A stretch of DNA of 64,000 bases. Source: Thalassobellus sp050294475 (GTDB lineage: Bacteria > Bacteroidota > Bacteroidia > Flavobacteriales > Flavobacteriaceae). The notes under the pieces are model-generated. The model searched no databases. It was not told the origin of the DNA and was given only the letters and a program-made list of their open reading frames with translations. Positions 1 to 7,671 of this stretch are shown in pieces. Made by a program: the position numbers and the translations under genes. Each line of letters opens with the position of its first letter. Position 1 is the stretch's first letter. Location of the stretch: contig JBNKOE010000016.1 of assembly GCA_050294475.1 (NCBI GenBank), positions 1 to 64,000 on the forward strand. The letters run 5' to 3'.

Positions 1-245
1 TGGACTGTTTACTCTGACGATGTTGCGCTCGTACTCGGCGCGGTAATAGGTTACGGTAAATTTCTTTTCCTGTGCACTTTTACCTAAACACTCCCTGCGT
101 ATCGGGCAGTCAATGCAAACCTTCTTTGAAGCTCGGTATTCCTTCTTTTTGGTCTGGTTCTTCGTTTCATAAAACACCTTTTTAAATGGGATTATTTTGC
201 CTTGTGAACATACATAATGATCTTCGGTCCCGTTATAGCTAAAAC
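1..245 (-). pseudogene. IS1182-type transposase fragment, truncated at both sides
   Basis: The minus strand reads open from 240 to the left edge. It encodes a Cys-rich stretch with CIDCPIRREC followed by LGKSAQEKKFTVTYYRAEYE. This CxxCxxxxxC signature near the C-terminus is typical of IS1182/IS5-like DDE transposases of Bacteroidota. The N-terminal side is cut off at the left end of the IS3 element at 246 and is not found beyond 945. The C-terminus lies outside the window. GC content looks higher than in the neighbouring genes, as expected for an acquired element. No activity is possible from this fragment. Confidence 0.75.
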
Positions 246-284
246 TGACCCGTCCTGAAATAAGGCTACATAATTTTAAACATT

Positions 285-639
285 ATGTATAGAAATGACA
301 AAGTAATCAGACGGTATTCAGAACCTTTTAAACTGAAAATTTTAGCCGAACTTACCATCTAAACACACAAAGAGCGAGCTATGTAAACTCTACTCTATCG
401 CGCCTACAACCGTAAACGAGTGGATTAAAAAGTATAATCGTAAAGACTTAATGAACACCAGAGTAAAAGTGGAAACAAAAGACGAAATATCTAGAATCAA
501 AGAGCTTCAAAAAGAGATTGAGCAGCTTAAAAAACTATTACTAAAAAAGGATCTGGATGCCTTGGTGTTGGATTCTTATCTAGAAGTAGCTGCAGAAGAC
601 CTAGGCTATAAATCTGTTGCAGAACTAAAAAAAAGCTAA
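285..639 (+). pseudogene. IS3-family orfA (helix-turn-helix protein), broken
   Basis: Translation from the ATG at 285 gives RRYSEPFKLKILAEL, then hits a stop at 360. The rest continues in another frame as SELCKLYSIAPTTVNEWIKK and then runs open from 451 to 639 with a leucine-zipper-like segment (EIEQLKKLLLKK). This is the N-terminal HTH plus zipper layout of IS3 OrfA. At least one in-frame stop and one frameshift near 363-375 separate the halves. The continuous reading frame at 451-639 (62 codons) is therefore the tail of a dead gene, not an independent protein. Confidence 0.8.
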
Positions 640-640
640 C

Positions 641-906
641 AATATTGTAGCAATGTATATACGCAAATACTCAAAAGAAATAAGATAGATATCAGTATGA
701 CAGAAGAAAACCATTGTTATGAAAATGTCCTCGCAGAAAGGGTTAACGGGATTCTTAAAGACGAGTTTTATCTCGACCAAACCTTTGATAACGTGGCTCA
801 CGCAAAAAGAGCCACAAAAAATGCAATTAATTTATATAACGAAATAAGATTACATTTATCTTTAGACTTTAAAACACCGAATATGGTATACAAATTAACA
901 GCGTAA
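641..906 (+). pseudogene. IS3-family orfB transposase, C-terminal remnant
   Basis: The readable part from 697 encodes MTEENHCYENVLAERVNGIL and continues KDEFYLDQTF to a stop at 906. This matches the last part of the IS3 DDE integrase core, including the catalytic glutamate in the LKDEF motif. The two catalytic aspartates and the N-terminal roughly 200 residues are deleted. The preceding bases (641-696) still resemble the QYCSNxYxxIL segment in shifted frames. Non-functional. Confidence 0.8.
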
Positions 907-976
907 ATTCAATTTTAACCTGTAGCCATATTTCAGGACGAGACATATAAAAAAACACGAAATAGTTACAGTACCT

Positions 977-1495
977 ATGGATTACGAAGCAATTTTATAC
1001 ACTGCACTTGCTAGCATACCAGCAATATTAGTTCTTTTATGGAGTATGTTTCAAAACAATAAAAGAATTGAGGACATAAGAGATACTCTTCGTGCCGAAA
1101 TAAGAAGCTCGAAAAATGAAACTTTATTGAAAATGGGAGGTTTAAGTGAGGAAAACAAAATTGCTCTGACAAAGTTATCAAGTTTGGAAGAAGATTTGAA
1201 ACGCACATTGTCAAAAGTTGATGACTTGAATAATAAATCGAATGATTTTATTCGAGAATTAACCGAAAATAAAACTAAACTAGAAGTTCTAAATAGCCTC
1301 GAAAATGAACAAAAATCAAATATAAAAGAACTTAACGATACGTTATTGATTATAAAAAAATCTACTGATGATAATAAAAACTCTATTGATTCTCAAATTG
1401 AAAAATTGAATGAACGACTTAACGATATAGTTAAAGACTATGTAAGACAACTTACTGAATTAGGAGAACAGTTGAAAAATAATATAAATAAATAA
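977..1495 (+). CDS. Membrane-anchored coiled-coil protein, unknown function
   Basis: This 172-residue protein has one predicted N-terminal membrane segment (about residues 7-24, LYTALASIPAILVLLW). The remainder is almost entirely charged and helical, with heptad-like leucines from about residue 60 to 165. It would sit in the inner membrane with the coiled coil in the cytoplasm or periplasm. I do not recognise a family. It starts 31 bp after the right end of the decayed IS3 element and is followed 8 bp later by a cassette-type boundary repeat. It is the first of eight same-strand accessory genes. Confidence 0.7.
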   Translation: MDYEAILYTALASIPAILVLLWSMFQNNKRIEDIRDTLRAEIRSSKNETLLKMGGLSEENKIALTKLSSLEEDLKRTLSKVDDLNNKSNDFIRELTENKTKLEVLNSLENEQKSNIKELNDTLLIIKKSTDDNKNSIDSQIEKLNERLNDIVKDYVRQLTELGEQLKNNINK

Positions 1496-1503
1496 AATAC
1501 TGT

Positions 1504-1806
1504 GTACAACAAAGTACTGTGGTAAAAAAACAAGCAATTTGAAGCTAATTTTGAAACAAAGTTTTCATCGTACGGTCTTCCCGATTTTGCTATAGCAAAT
1601 GCTTGTTTCAATAGTTTGTTTGCAACGGCTATCAAGGCCAGTTTTTTGCTCTTTCCTTTGTTTACAATATGCTCGTATAAACTTTATTGCTGGTTTTGGC
1701 TCACTTGGGAAATTCCTTCGGAATTTCGCCATTTGTGTTTTATTCAGTAAATTCACTGCTTAAACAACGCAACAAAGCTTATACAACAACGTTAGCAACA
1801 ATTTAA
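1504..1806 (+). repeat. Cassette-type boundary repeat 1, interrupted by an IS110 relic
   Basis: Immediately after the stop codon at 1495 comes GTACAACAAAG (1504-1514). The far end is TACAACAACGTTAGCAACA (1782-1800), 6 bp before the ATG at 1807. In between, about 1515-1690 is IS110-type coding debris. From about 1691 on there is repeat sequence containing a perfect 8-bp hairpin (1709-1716 with 1720-1727, loop TTC). The AAC-box start and GTT-box end recur at the other gene boundaries of this island. Confidence 0.55.
1515..1690 (-). pseudogene. IS110-family transposase, C-terminal relic (copy 1)
   Basis: On the minus strand the sequence encodes KGKSKKLALIAVANKLLKQA followed by FAIAKSGRPYDENF. 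This is the characteristic C-terminal end of IS110-family (Transposase_20) recombinases. Only this tail is present, with an in-frame stop at its N-terminal side and no DEDD (RuvC-like) domain. It is inserted in a boundary repeat, directly after the conserved CAACAAAG box. Confidence 0.7.
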
Positions 1807-2598
1807 ATGAACTCATCGCTTAAATTAATATTACTGATTTTTATTCCACTTTTTTCATTTGGACAAGAGAAAGATTTTTATGATTTAGATAATTCTTACC
1901 ACGAATTATACAGTAAACTAAAAGTAAAATCACTAAAAGTGTCAACGAAGGAATTTGATAATGAAAAATTAAAAGAAGAATATATCGAACTAATCCAAGA
2001 TTTTGATATAAATGGAGATATTATTAGAGAACGTGAATTCTATGATTCAGATTCTACTGATGGTTGGGATATTAAGTACAAGTACAATGACAATCATCAA
2101 ACCGTAAGAACAGAATGGACTTGGTTAGACGATAAAGACCAAGATTTAACTGAATATGAATACGACTCAAATAACAAACTAATTAAGAGTTGTGATTATT
2201 ATAAAAGTACAAATGCAACCGAATTTCTTCTTGAAGAATGTTTAATTTATATTTATCGCAAAAACCGAATATTTAAGGTAAAAACTGCAGAAAACGAACT
2301 TAAAAATTATTACAAGAAAAAAGGAGATTTTGTTTTTGGTTATTCCGCAGATAAAAAATTAAAATATAAATACAAAAACGGAGAATTTGTCTATCAAAAT
2401 ATGGATTCAATTATATTCAGATATGACAGAAATGATATCGGACAAATTATAAAAACTACGAAAACAGATGATAGTGGAAATTTAATATTTAGTACTGTTT
2501 ATGAATATTCAAACGGACTATTAACCAAAGTAGTTTCTAAAGACAAACACGGAATTTTAAGACGAGAAGAAGATTATCAATACGAATATTACGAATAA
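1807..2598 (+). CDS. Secreted protein with YD/RHS-like repeats, unknown function
   Basis: A 263-residue protein with a signal peptide (residues 1-19, cleavage after SFGQ). The mature part contains several degenerate tyrosine-aspartate motifs: YEYDSNNKLIKS near residue 118, FRYDRNDIGQIIKT near 205 and VYEYSNGLLTKVVS near 230. These resemble the short strands of RHS/YD repeat proteins and are common in secreted Bacteroidota accessory proteins. No enzymatic motif is visible. It lies between boundary repeats 1 and 2 and has no partner gene. Exported location is likely; the function is unknown. Confidence 0.7.
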   Translation: MNSSLKLILLIFIPLFSFGQEKDFYDLDNSYHELYSKLKVKSLKVSTKEFDNEKLKEEYIELIQDFDINGDIIREREFYDSDSTDGWDIKYKYNDNHQTVRTEWTWLDDKDQDLTEYEYDSNNKLIKSCDYYKSTNATEFLLEECLIYIYRKNRIFKVKTAENELKNYYKKKGDFVFGYSADKKLKYKYKNGEFVYQNMDSIIFRYDRNDIGQIIKTTKTDDSGNLIFSTVYEYSNGLLTKVVSKDKHGILRREEDYQYEYYE

Positions 2599-2600
2599 AA

Positions 2601-2626
2601 ACTTTTGCTAACACCGGTAACAAAAA
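2601..2626 (+). repeat. Cassette-type boundary 2, collapsed form
   Basis: The whole space between the stop at 2598 and the ATG at 2627 is 28 bp. It contains TGCTAACACCGGTAACA at 2606-2622: the same TGCTAACA start box seen at 5700 and 7088, followed at once by an inverted GGTAACA. It looks like a boundary palindrome that has lost its central part. Confidence 0.45.
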
Positions 2627-3499
2627 ATGAGACTGAGTTTATTAATAATATTACTTCTATTTTCAATAAGTGGAAAAAGCCAATCAAGCTATTCTGGTTA
2701 TTTAGGAACATTCCCGATTACATTAGTTATGTATCACTATGGTGACGGAGATTCAAGAGCATATTATGCTTATGATAAATTTGACACTCCAATAACGGTT
2801 AGTGGAACTCTAAAAAATAATGAATTGAGATTCATTGAAAAAGATGACAATGGAAATAATTTTGCAACAATGGTTTTTGATGAGTTTGAAGAAGGTAGAC
2901 AAGAAATCAAAGGAAAGTGGATTAACTCTGATAGCTCAAAATCCTACAATATTATATTGAATAAAGATTTTGACATTGGAAATGGAGACAATTTAGAATG
3001 GCAAAATCAAGAATTGCTTCAATCTGAATCAACTAAGGAACACTATTTTAAAACCATAATAACTAAGGAGGAAGGCGACTTTTATGCGAGAATATCGGGA
3101 GTGAAGATATATCAAAAACAAACGGATAGATTAATTCAAACCATAGAATTAGACTGTCAATTGTTTGGAGTAGATAACGTGAGTGTTGGAGATTATAACT
3201 TTGATGGCATCCAAGATTTTTCCGTCTTTGAAGCGAGTTACGCAGGTCCAAATACTTCAAGTATTTACATTTTAAGAAATCCTAGTTCAGAGAATTACTT
3301 AAAAAGTAATTTTAGCGGTACTTCTTTAGAATTTGATAATGACTCAAAACTTATTTATGAACATAATCAATGCTGTGCTGGAAGAAGTCATATGAATGCA
3401 ACTTACAAAGTTGTCAATAATGAAATGGTTTTAATCGAAAAAAAGTGCCTTGAATATGATGAAGAAAAAGAAGATTTTATTGAAACTGACTGTGAATAA
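2627..3499 (+). CDS. Secreted XAC2610-like protein
   Basis: A 290-residue protein with a signal peptide (about residues 1-18, ending SGKSQ). The C-terminal half has the segment VGDYNFDGIQDFSVF near residue 187, an Asp-rich calcium-binding-like loop typical of XAC2610-type and FG-GAP-related periplasmic proteins. Two adjacent cysteines (NQCCAGRSH, near 249) and further cysteines near the C-terminus could form disulfides. The N-terminal half describes a beta-rich domain. The biochemical role of the family is not established. It stands alone between boundary 2 and boundary 3. Confidence 0.65.
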   Translation: MRLSLLIILLLFSISGKSQSSYSGYLGTFPITLVMYHYGDGDSRAYYAYDKFDTPITVSGTLKNNELRFIEKDDNGNNFATMVFDEFEEGRQEIKGKWINSDSSKSYNIILNKDFDIGNGDNLEWQNQELLQSESTKEHYFKTIITKEEGDFYARISGVKIYQKQTDRLIQTIELDCQLFGVDNVSVGDYNFDGIQDFSVFEASYAGPNTSSIYILRNPSSENYLKSNFSGTSLEFDNDSKLIYEHNQCCAGRSHMNATYKVVNNEMVLIEKKCLEYDEEKEDFIETDCE

Positions 3500-3515
3500 T
3501 CTGGTGCCAACAAAG

Positions 3516-4171
3516 TACTGTGGTAAAAACAAGTAAAAACTCATTAATTTTTGTTACTAAAACACTTCGGTAAGTTTGATCGTAAACCAATCCTGATTTT
3601 GCAATAGCAAATGCTTGTTTTAATAACTTATTACAAACTGCTATTAGGGCTAGTTTTTTACTCTTTCCTTTAGTGACTTAATCGCTCATAAATTGCTCTG
3701 CAAGCTTTGTTGTATTTACAAGCATTAAAACTGCACATAAATAATAAATTCCGAAGCTTCCCTTTGTTTTGTATATACAGAAAGGAGTCTTGTTATTTGT
3801 AAATACTCTGTTTGATGTTTTGAGTTTCCTTGCCATAGTTTCATATCTACCTGTTTTGCATACTCACAGATAAGCTTAGAATCACTTTTATCGGTCTTTA
3901 TCTTTGATAACTTCATCTAAATAAAACGCTTTACTGATAATGGGTTTCCTACTGAAACTTTAATCTCTGATTCAAGTAAATAATAAGCCAGTTGATAATG
4001 ATAATAGCCTGTGGCTTCCATAACACAATGACTATTAAATTCAATAAGCTTTACAAACTTTTTAAAACCTGAAAGATTGTTTTTAAACTGATAGTAATTA
4101 CCATCTGAATCTGTTACATCAAATACTAAATGACTGATGTCTATTCCAAAATATTTAATATCTTTATTCAT
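3516..4171 (-). pseudogene. IS110-family recombinase pseudogene (copy 2)
   Basis: The minus strand encodes a start MNKDIKYFGIDISHLVFDVT at 4171, with the first RuvC-like aspartate in GIDIS, and the ATGYY motif typical of IS110. A stop follows after 84 residues at 3917. A second piece, MKLSKIKTDKSDSKLICEYA, continues at 3916 with the expected KTDxxDA-type motif. After about 3725 the sequence jumps to the far C-terminal KQAFAIAKSGLVYD tail (about 3590-3635), so the middle of the gene is deleted. With an internal stop, frame breaks and a deletion it cannot be active. Confidence 0.8.
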
Positions 4172-4345
4172 AAGAAAATATTTTTTGAAAGGACAAGCTA
4201 CGCGAGTTTCAACGACTTAAAATCGAGGTCTTAAAGCCTCATAGAACTGTACGAAATCTGTGTAGTAAAGAGAGGGGATTTTCAATGTTGTCGAAGTCTA
4301 AAGCTTCTGCGTGTATAATAACCTTAATCCTCTCTTTTGTGCTTT
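4172..4345 (-). ncRNA. Candidate IS110 bridge-RNA region (relic)
   Basis: Upstream of the IS110 start codon lies a non-coding stretch with nested inverted repeats. A 9-bp outer stem joins 4267-4275 (AAAGAGAGG) to 4329-4337 (CCTCTCTTT), enclosing a small hairpin at 4293-4307. A further hairpin, GAGG with CCTC, lies near 4229-4244. IS110-group elements are known to encode a structured bridge RNA between their left end and the recombinase gene. The position and folding agree with that, but I see no direct proof and the element itself is dead. Confidence 0.35.
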
Positions 4346-4539
4346 CTAATTTATTTATCTAATTTAAACTTAAGACGTATATAAAAAATAGGTGAAATAG
4401 TAATAAAATAAAGGGTTTTGGCTATTATCATACTTTGTGCTTAACCGAAAGTGAAGAGCTTCGTAATTGCTTACTTTTCACATACTAACCATTAGCACAC
4501 ATTTTGAAATGGCGGTAGTAATTAAATAAATAGAAAAAG

Positions 4540-5691
4540 ATGAAAAAGACTTTATGGCTCCTAATTCTGTCATTCTTGGTAACCATGAATGGAAAATCAC
4601 AAGAATTTACATTAAAAGGAACTTTAACTGGTGTTGAAGATGGGACAGAAATTATGATTAATCCCTATCTTGCAAATGGGGCAGTTGATATAGATGACCA
4701 AACAAGTATAATCTTGAGAAATGGCAAATTTGAATTTAAAAGAAAACTCAGCCGTCCAACGAAATTCTCTTTAAGAACAATGCCCAAGATTCCGCCAGAT
4801 AATCCTCTTGATTTCGAATTCTGTACTTTCTGGGCTGAAAATAACAATATGACTCTTACTGGAATTAAGGGAGAAATAGAATTATCGAAAGTAACAGGTT
4901 CTTCGATTCAGAATCAATACGAAAAAATGATTCAAGAAATAACTCATGGGGTAAAGAAAAGTCGCGAATTGGAGGAAAATCTAATGAATAACAGAGCCCA
5001 TTTGACTACTGAGGACAAGAATGAAATGAGAAAACAACGTGAGTATTACCAGACTGAAAATGAAAAGAAGAAACATGAATTCATACTTGAACATCCGAAT
5101 TACTATTTTGCAGGTGAGGAGATTGTTTTTAACATTAACTATTTTGTACACGCCTACAGCAAAGGAGAAATAAAAGCATTTTTTAATGAGATGCCTTTGG
5201 AGTTAAAATCGGATATCTATGGTCGACAAATAGCCTCATTTTTAAAGAGCAAGGTGGATAACAGTAAAGTACTACCATTGGATATTGGAGATAATCCACA
5301 TGATTTTAAATTACCCAACTCAGAAGGTGATATCAAAACATTTTCTAAAATCCAGGGAAAAATCATCCTATTAGATTTTTGGGCATCAGGCTGTTCACCA
5401 TGCAGAAAAGAACACATCAATTATGTTGAACTATACGAAAAGTACAAAGATAAAGGTTTTGAAATTGTATCGGTCAGTCAAGACCAATCTAAGAATATGT
5501 GGTTAAAAGCTATGGAGAAAGATAATATGACCTGGGTGTCTTTATGGGACTCTGACGCTCAATTATCAAGAATTAAATATTTGGTGACAATGTTACCAAC
5601 AAATTTCTTAATAAATGATAAAGGAATTATCATCGCCAAAAATTTAAAAGGAGAAAAATTAGAAAGTGAATTAGAAAAACTGTTTGAATGA
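4540..5691 (+). CDS. TlpA-like thiol-disulfide oxidoreductase with DUF4369 domain
   Basis: A 383-residue exported protein. Residues 1-20 form a signal peptide (ends NGKSQ). Residues about 22-125 resemble DUF4369 (LKGTLTGVEDGTEI). A charged helical linker follows, and about 245-383 form an AhpC/TSA-thioredoxin domain. The active site is FWASGCSPCRKE (C-S-P-C) near residue 280, and the conserved cis-proline is in MLPTNFLI. Such proteins reduce disulfides in the periplasm, often for cytochrome maturation or stress defence. It sits alone between boundaries 3 and 4, unlike core-genome TlpA genes. Start codon chosen at the ATG giving a clean signal peptide. Confidence 0.85.
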   Translation: MKKTLWLLILSFLVTMNGKSQEFTLKGTLTGVEDGTEIMINPYLANGAVDIDDQTSIILRNGKFEFKRKLSRPTKFSLRTMPKIPPDNPLDFEFCTFWAENNNMTLTGIKGEIELSKVTGSSIQNQYEKMIQEITHGVKKSRELEENLMNNRAHLTTEDKNEMRKQREYYQTENEKKKHEFILEHPNYYFAGEEIVFNINYFVHAYSKGEIKAFFNEMPLELKSDIYGRQIASFLKSKVDNSKVLPLDIGDNPHDFKLPNSEGDIKTFSKIQGKIILLDFWASGCSPCRKEHINYVELYEKYKDKGFEIVSVSQDQSKNMWLKAMEKDNMTWVSLWDSDAQLSRIKYLVTMLPTNFLINDKGIIIAKNLKGEKLESELEKLFE

Positions 5692-5698
5692 AAAACGT

Positions 5699-5832
5699 GT
5701 GCTAACATTTTGTATAAGTAATGGCAGGAGATGTGGTAAATATCAAGGTTTGTAGCTCGCTCAAACTGCGTAGTGGTTTGACAGGAAAGAAGCCCGCAAT
5801 CTGCCACTACTCATACAATTTACCGTTGTAAA
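5699..5832 (+). repeat. Cassette-type boundary repeat 4
   Basis: The repeat starts TGCTAACATTTTGTATAAGT (5700-5719) 8 bp after the upstream stop and ends CATACAATTTACCGTTGTAA (5813-5832). The arms around 5710-5727 and 5799-5819 pair imperfectly (TGTATAAGTAATGGCAG against the complement of CTGCCACTACTCATACA). The middle carries CTCAAACTGCG and GGTTTGACAGGAAA. Repeat 5 at 7088 shares both ends and this core. Confidence 0.7.
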
Positions 5833-5889
5833 ACATTAGAGTCGTAAATAAATTAATTATTACTTAATAAATAATGAATAAATTAAACT

Positions 5890-7083
5890 ATGGAAGATCA
5901 AGATATATTTAAAGAAGTGACAACAGAAAGTTGGGGGTCAAGAATTATTGGTTCTATTAAATCTGTATTATTTGGAATCGTTTTATTTCTAGCAGCTTTT
6001 GTTGTGTTATGGTTAAACGAAGGACGTGCTGTTAAGACATCGAAAGGCTTAACAGAAGGTGCGTCAGTGGTAATTTCAGTTAACTCTGAAGAAGTTGACC
6101 AAAGTAATTCAGGTAAATTAGTTCATCTTACAGGGAAAGTTACAACAGAAGAAAGTCTCAAAGATGAGGAATTTCAAATTGATGTTAATGCATTAAAATT
6201 AAGAAGAAATGTGTTAATGTATCAATGGGTAGAAAAAACAGAACAAAAGAAAGAGAAACAAGTTGGAGGCAGTGAAAAAACAACCACTGTATATAATTAT
6301 GAAAAAGTATGGAAAAGCTCAATTATTAATTCTGCTGATTTTAAAATAAAAGAAGGACATAATAATCCTGCTGGATTTCCTTACGCCGCATATACGAATG
6401 CGGTATCAACGGCAACAATAGGCAATTTTAAAATGACTAATTCTCTATTGTCGAGTATGAATGATTTTGTATCCTATTCATTAAGTTCGGTTGATACCTT
6501 AAAACATAAAAATGCAAAAATTATAAATGAAGCTAGTGCCAGTTTAACTTCTGGAGCAAGTTTATCTCAGGCTGTATTTATAGGAAAAGGGTCTAATACT
6601 TCTCCGGAAGTTGGTGATGTTAAAATTTCATTTGATATAATAAAATCTGGAGAAGATTATAGTATTATATCTAAGCAGATTGACAACACTTTTGAAGCAT
6701 ATAAAACTGAGACTGGAACAAGCATACAACTAATCTCTAAGGGAAATAACTCTGCAGAACAAATGTTCGAGTCTGCACAAAAAAGAAATACAATAATAAC
6801 TTGGATTCTCAGATTGGTGGGTTTTTTAATGATGTTTGGAGGTTTGTCATTAGTTGTTAAGCCTTTGGTTGTTTTAGCTGATGTTTTACCTATCTTGGGT
6901 AGTATTGTAGATTTAGGATTGTCAGTGTTTACAGGACTTATTTCTTTTGGTTTATCATTTATAACAATAGCAATTGCGTGGATAGTATATCGTCCAGTTC
7001 TTGGCATTAGCCTTTTAGTCATAGGGCTGGCAAGTGCTATATTTGTTTTTACAAGAAAATCAAAGAAAGATACAGGAGAATAA
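5890..7083 (+). CDS. TMEM43 (LUMA) family membrane protein
   Basis: A 397-residue integral membrane protein. It begins with the family-typical WGSRIIGSIKSVLFG segment and a membrane helix (about residues 24-45), followed by LWLNEGRAVKTSKGLTEGAS, a hallmark of TMEM43-like proteins. A large soluble domain (about 50-295) is followed by three or four membrane helices (about 300-385). The TMEM43 family occurs in eukaryotic endoplasmic reticulum and in scattered bacteria; its bacterial role is unknown. The gene is flanked by two near-identical boundary repeats (5699 and 7088), as a mobile cassette would be. Confidence 0.8.
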   Translation: MEDQDIFKEVTTESWGSRIIGSIKSVLFGIVLFLAAFVVLWLNEGRAVKTSKGLTEGASVVISVNSEEVDQSNSGKLVHLTGKVTTEESLKDEEFQIDVNALKLRRNVLMYQWVEKTEQKKEKQVGGSEKTTTVYNYEKVWKSSIINSADFKIKEGHNNPAGFPYAAYTNAVSTATIGNFKMTNSLLSSMNDFVSYSLSSVDTLKHKNAKIINEASASLTSGASLSQAVFIGKGSNTSPEVGDVKISFDIIKSGEDYSIISKQIDNTFEAYKTETGTSIQLISKGNNSAEQMFESAQKRNTIITWILRLVGFLMMFGGLSLVVKPLVVLADVLPILGSIVDLGLSVFTGLISFGLSFITIAIAWIVYRPVLGISLLVIGLASAIFVFTRKSKKDTGE

Positions 7084-7087
7084 CTAA

Positions 7088-7223
7088 TGCTAACATTTTG
7101 TATAAGTAATGGTAGATGAAGCACTTAATTTTAAGGTGGTGTGGCTAGCTCAAACTGCACAGCGGTTTGACAGGAAACTATCACGCAATCTGTCACTACT
7201 CATACAATTTTCCGTTGGTAGCA
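7088..7223 (+). repeat. Cassette-type boundary repeat 5
   Basis: The repeat starts TGCTAACATTTTGTATAAGT at 7088, identical in its first 20 bases to repeat 4 (5700). It ends CATACAATTTTCCGTTGGTA (7201-7220). The central GCTCAAACTGC, GGTTTGACAGGAAA and CGCAATCTG segments are also shared, while the bases at about 7112-7140 differ. It is an imperfect palindrome of about 135 bp and begins 4 bp after the stop at 7083. Confidence 0.7.
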
Positions 7224-7243
7224 ATGGCAAAAAAGAAAAATGA

Positions 7244-7633
7244 ATGTGTAAAATATTAGAATACATATTATTTAGAGTTGTATTAGTTATTATTACTCTT
7301 CACACTTTTATTCCACATCCTCATTCGGATGAATTAACGAAAGAAAAGCATTTTGAACTTCACAAAAATTCAAATTCATTATTTGGACTTATAAGGCTTG
7401 CTTATCATGAGAGTAATGATGATAGTTTAGATAATATCACTTTTGCCCAGTATGAAAGTGTTAAGAATATAAATGCCAAACATAAATACCCAAAAGTTTC
7501 TTTATTCAATAAAATTCAATCGAATATCGAAAAAAAAGAAACGGAAAAAATAGTTAAATCGAATACCAATAATACTGACAGATTATTTTTTGTTAAACTG
7601 AATGGATTGAGGGGACCACCTTTATTATCCTAA
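7244..7633 (+). CDS. Small membrane-associated protein with PHPH motif
   Basis: A 129-residue protein with one N-terminal hydrophobic segment (about residues 6-22), which may be an uncleaved signal anchor. It is followed by TFIPHPHSDELTKEKHFELH, a dense group of His and acidic residues that could bind a metal. The C-terminus ends FVKLNGLRGPPLLS. I believe similar small proteins occur in other Flavobacteriia, but I cannot name a family. It is followed 38 bp later by the DUF2231-like gene with no boundary repeat between, so the two probably form one cassette and one operon. Confidence 0.6.
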   Translation: MCKILEYILFRVVLVIITLHTFIPHPHSDELTKEKHFELHKNSNSLFGLIRLAYHESNDDSLDNITFAQYESVKNINAKHKYPKVSLFNKIQSNIEKKETEKIVKSNTNNTDRLFFVKLNGLRGPPLLS

Positions 7634-7671
7634 TCAATTCGGAATTTAATATAATAACAAAAAATAAAATT

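Larger units (their letters stand above)
246..945 (+). mobile_element. Decayed IS3-family insertion sequence, internally deleted
   Basis: The ends at 246-270 and 921-945 match as inverted repeats in 22 of 25 positions, start with TG and end with CA, which fits IS3-family termini. Between them lie a broken orfA and only the last quarter of orfB, so the element is about 700 bp rather than the usual 1.2-1.3 kb. I found no clear target-site duplication. The left end cuts an IS1182 transposase; the right end sits 31 bp before the gene at 977. A second relic with an identical 25-bp right end is at 8652-8676. Confidence 0.85.
3500..4539 (+). repeat. Cassette-type boundary 3, carrying a larger IS110 relic
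   Basis: This 1,040-bp gene-free stretch begins with GGTGCCAACAAAG (3503-3515) one base after the upstream stop. It then carries IS110 sequence from about 3516 to 4420. It ends with ACTTTGTGCTTAACC (4432-4446), a weak hairpin (about 4447-4480) and ACTAACCATTAGCACAC (4484-4500). The final CCATTAG box matches the end of boundary 6 (CCATTAGAG). The ATG of the next gene follows at 4540. Confidence 0.5.

Noticed and set aside
451..639. A 62-codon coiled-coil frame that might be a small protein
   Set aside because: It is the tail of a broken IS3 orfA lying within the terminal repeats, with the N-terminal part in another frame upstream.
6657..7124. Long minus-strand frame (155 codons) opposite the TMEM43-like gene
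   Set aside because: It is antisense to a well-supported family member and has no recognisable protein features.
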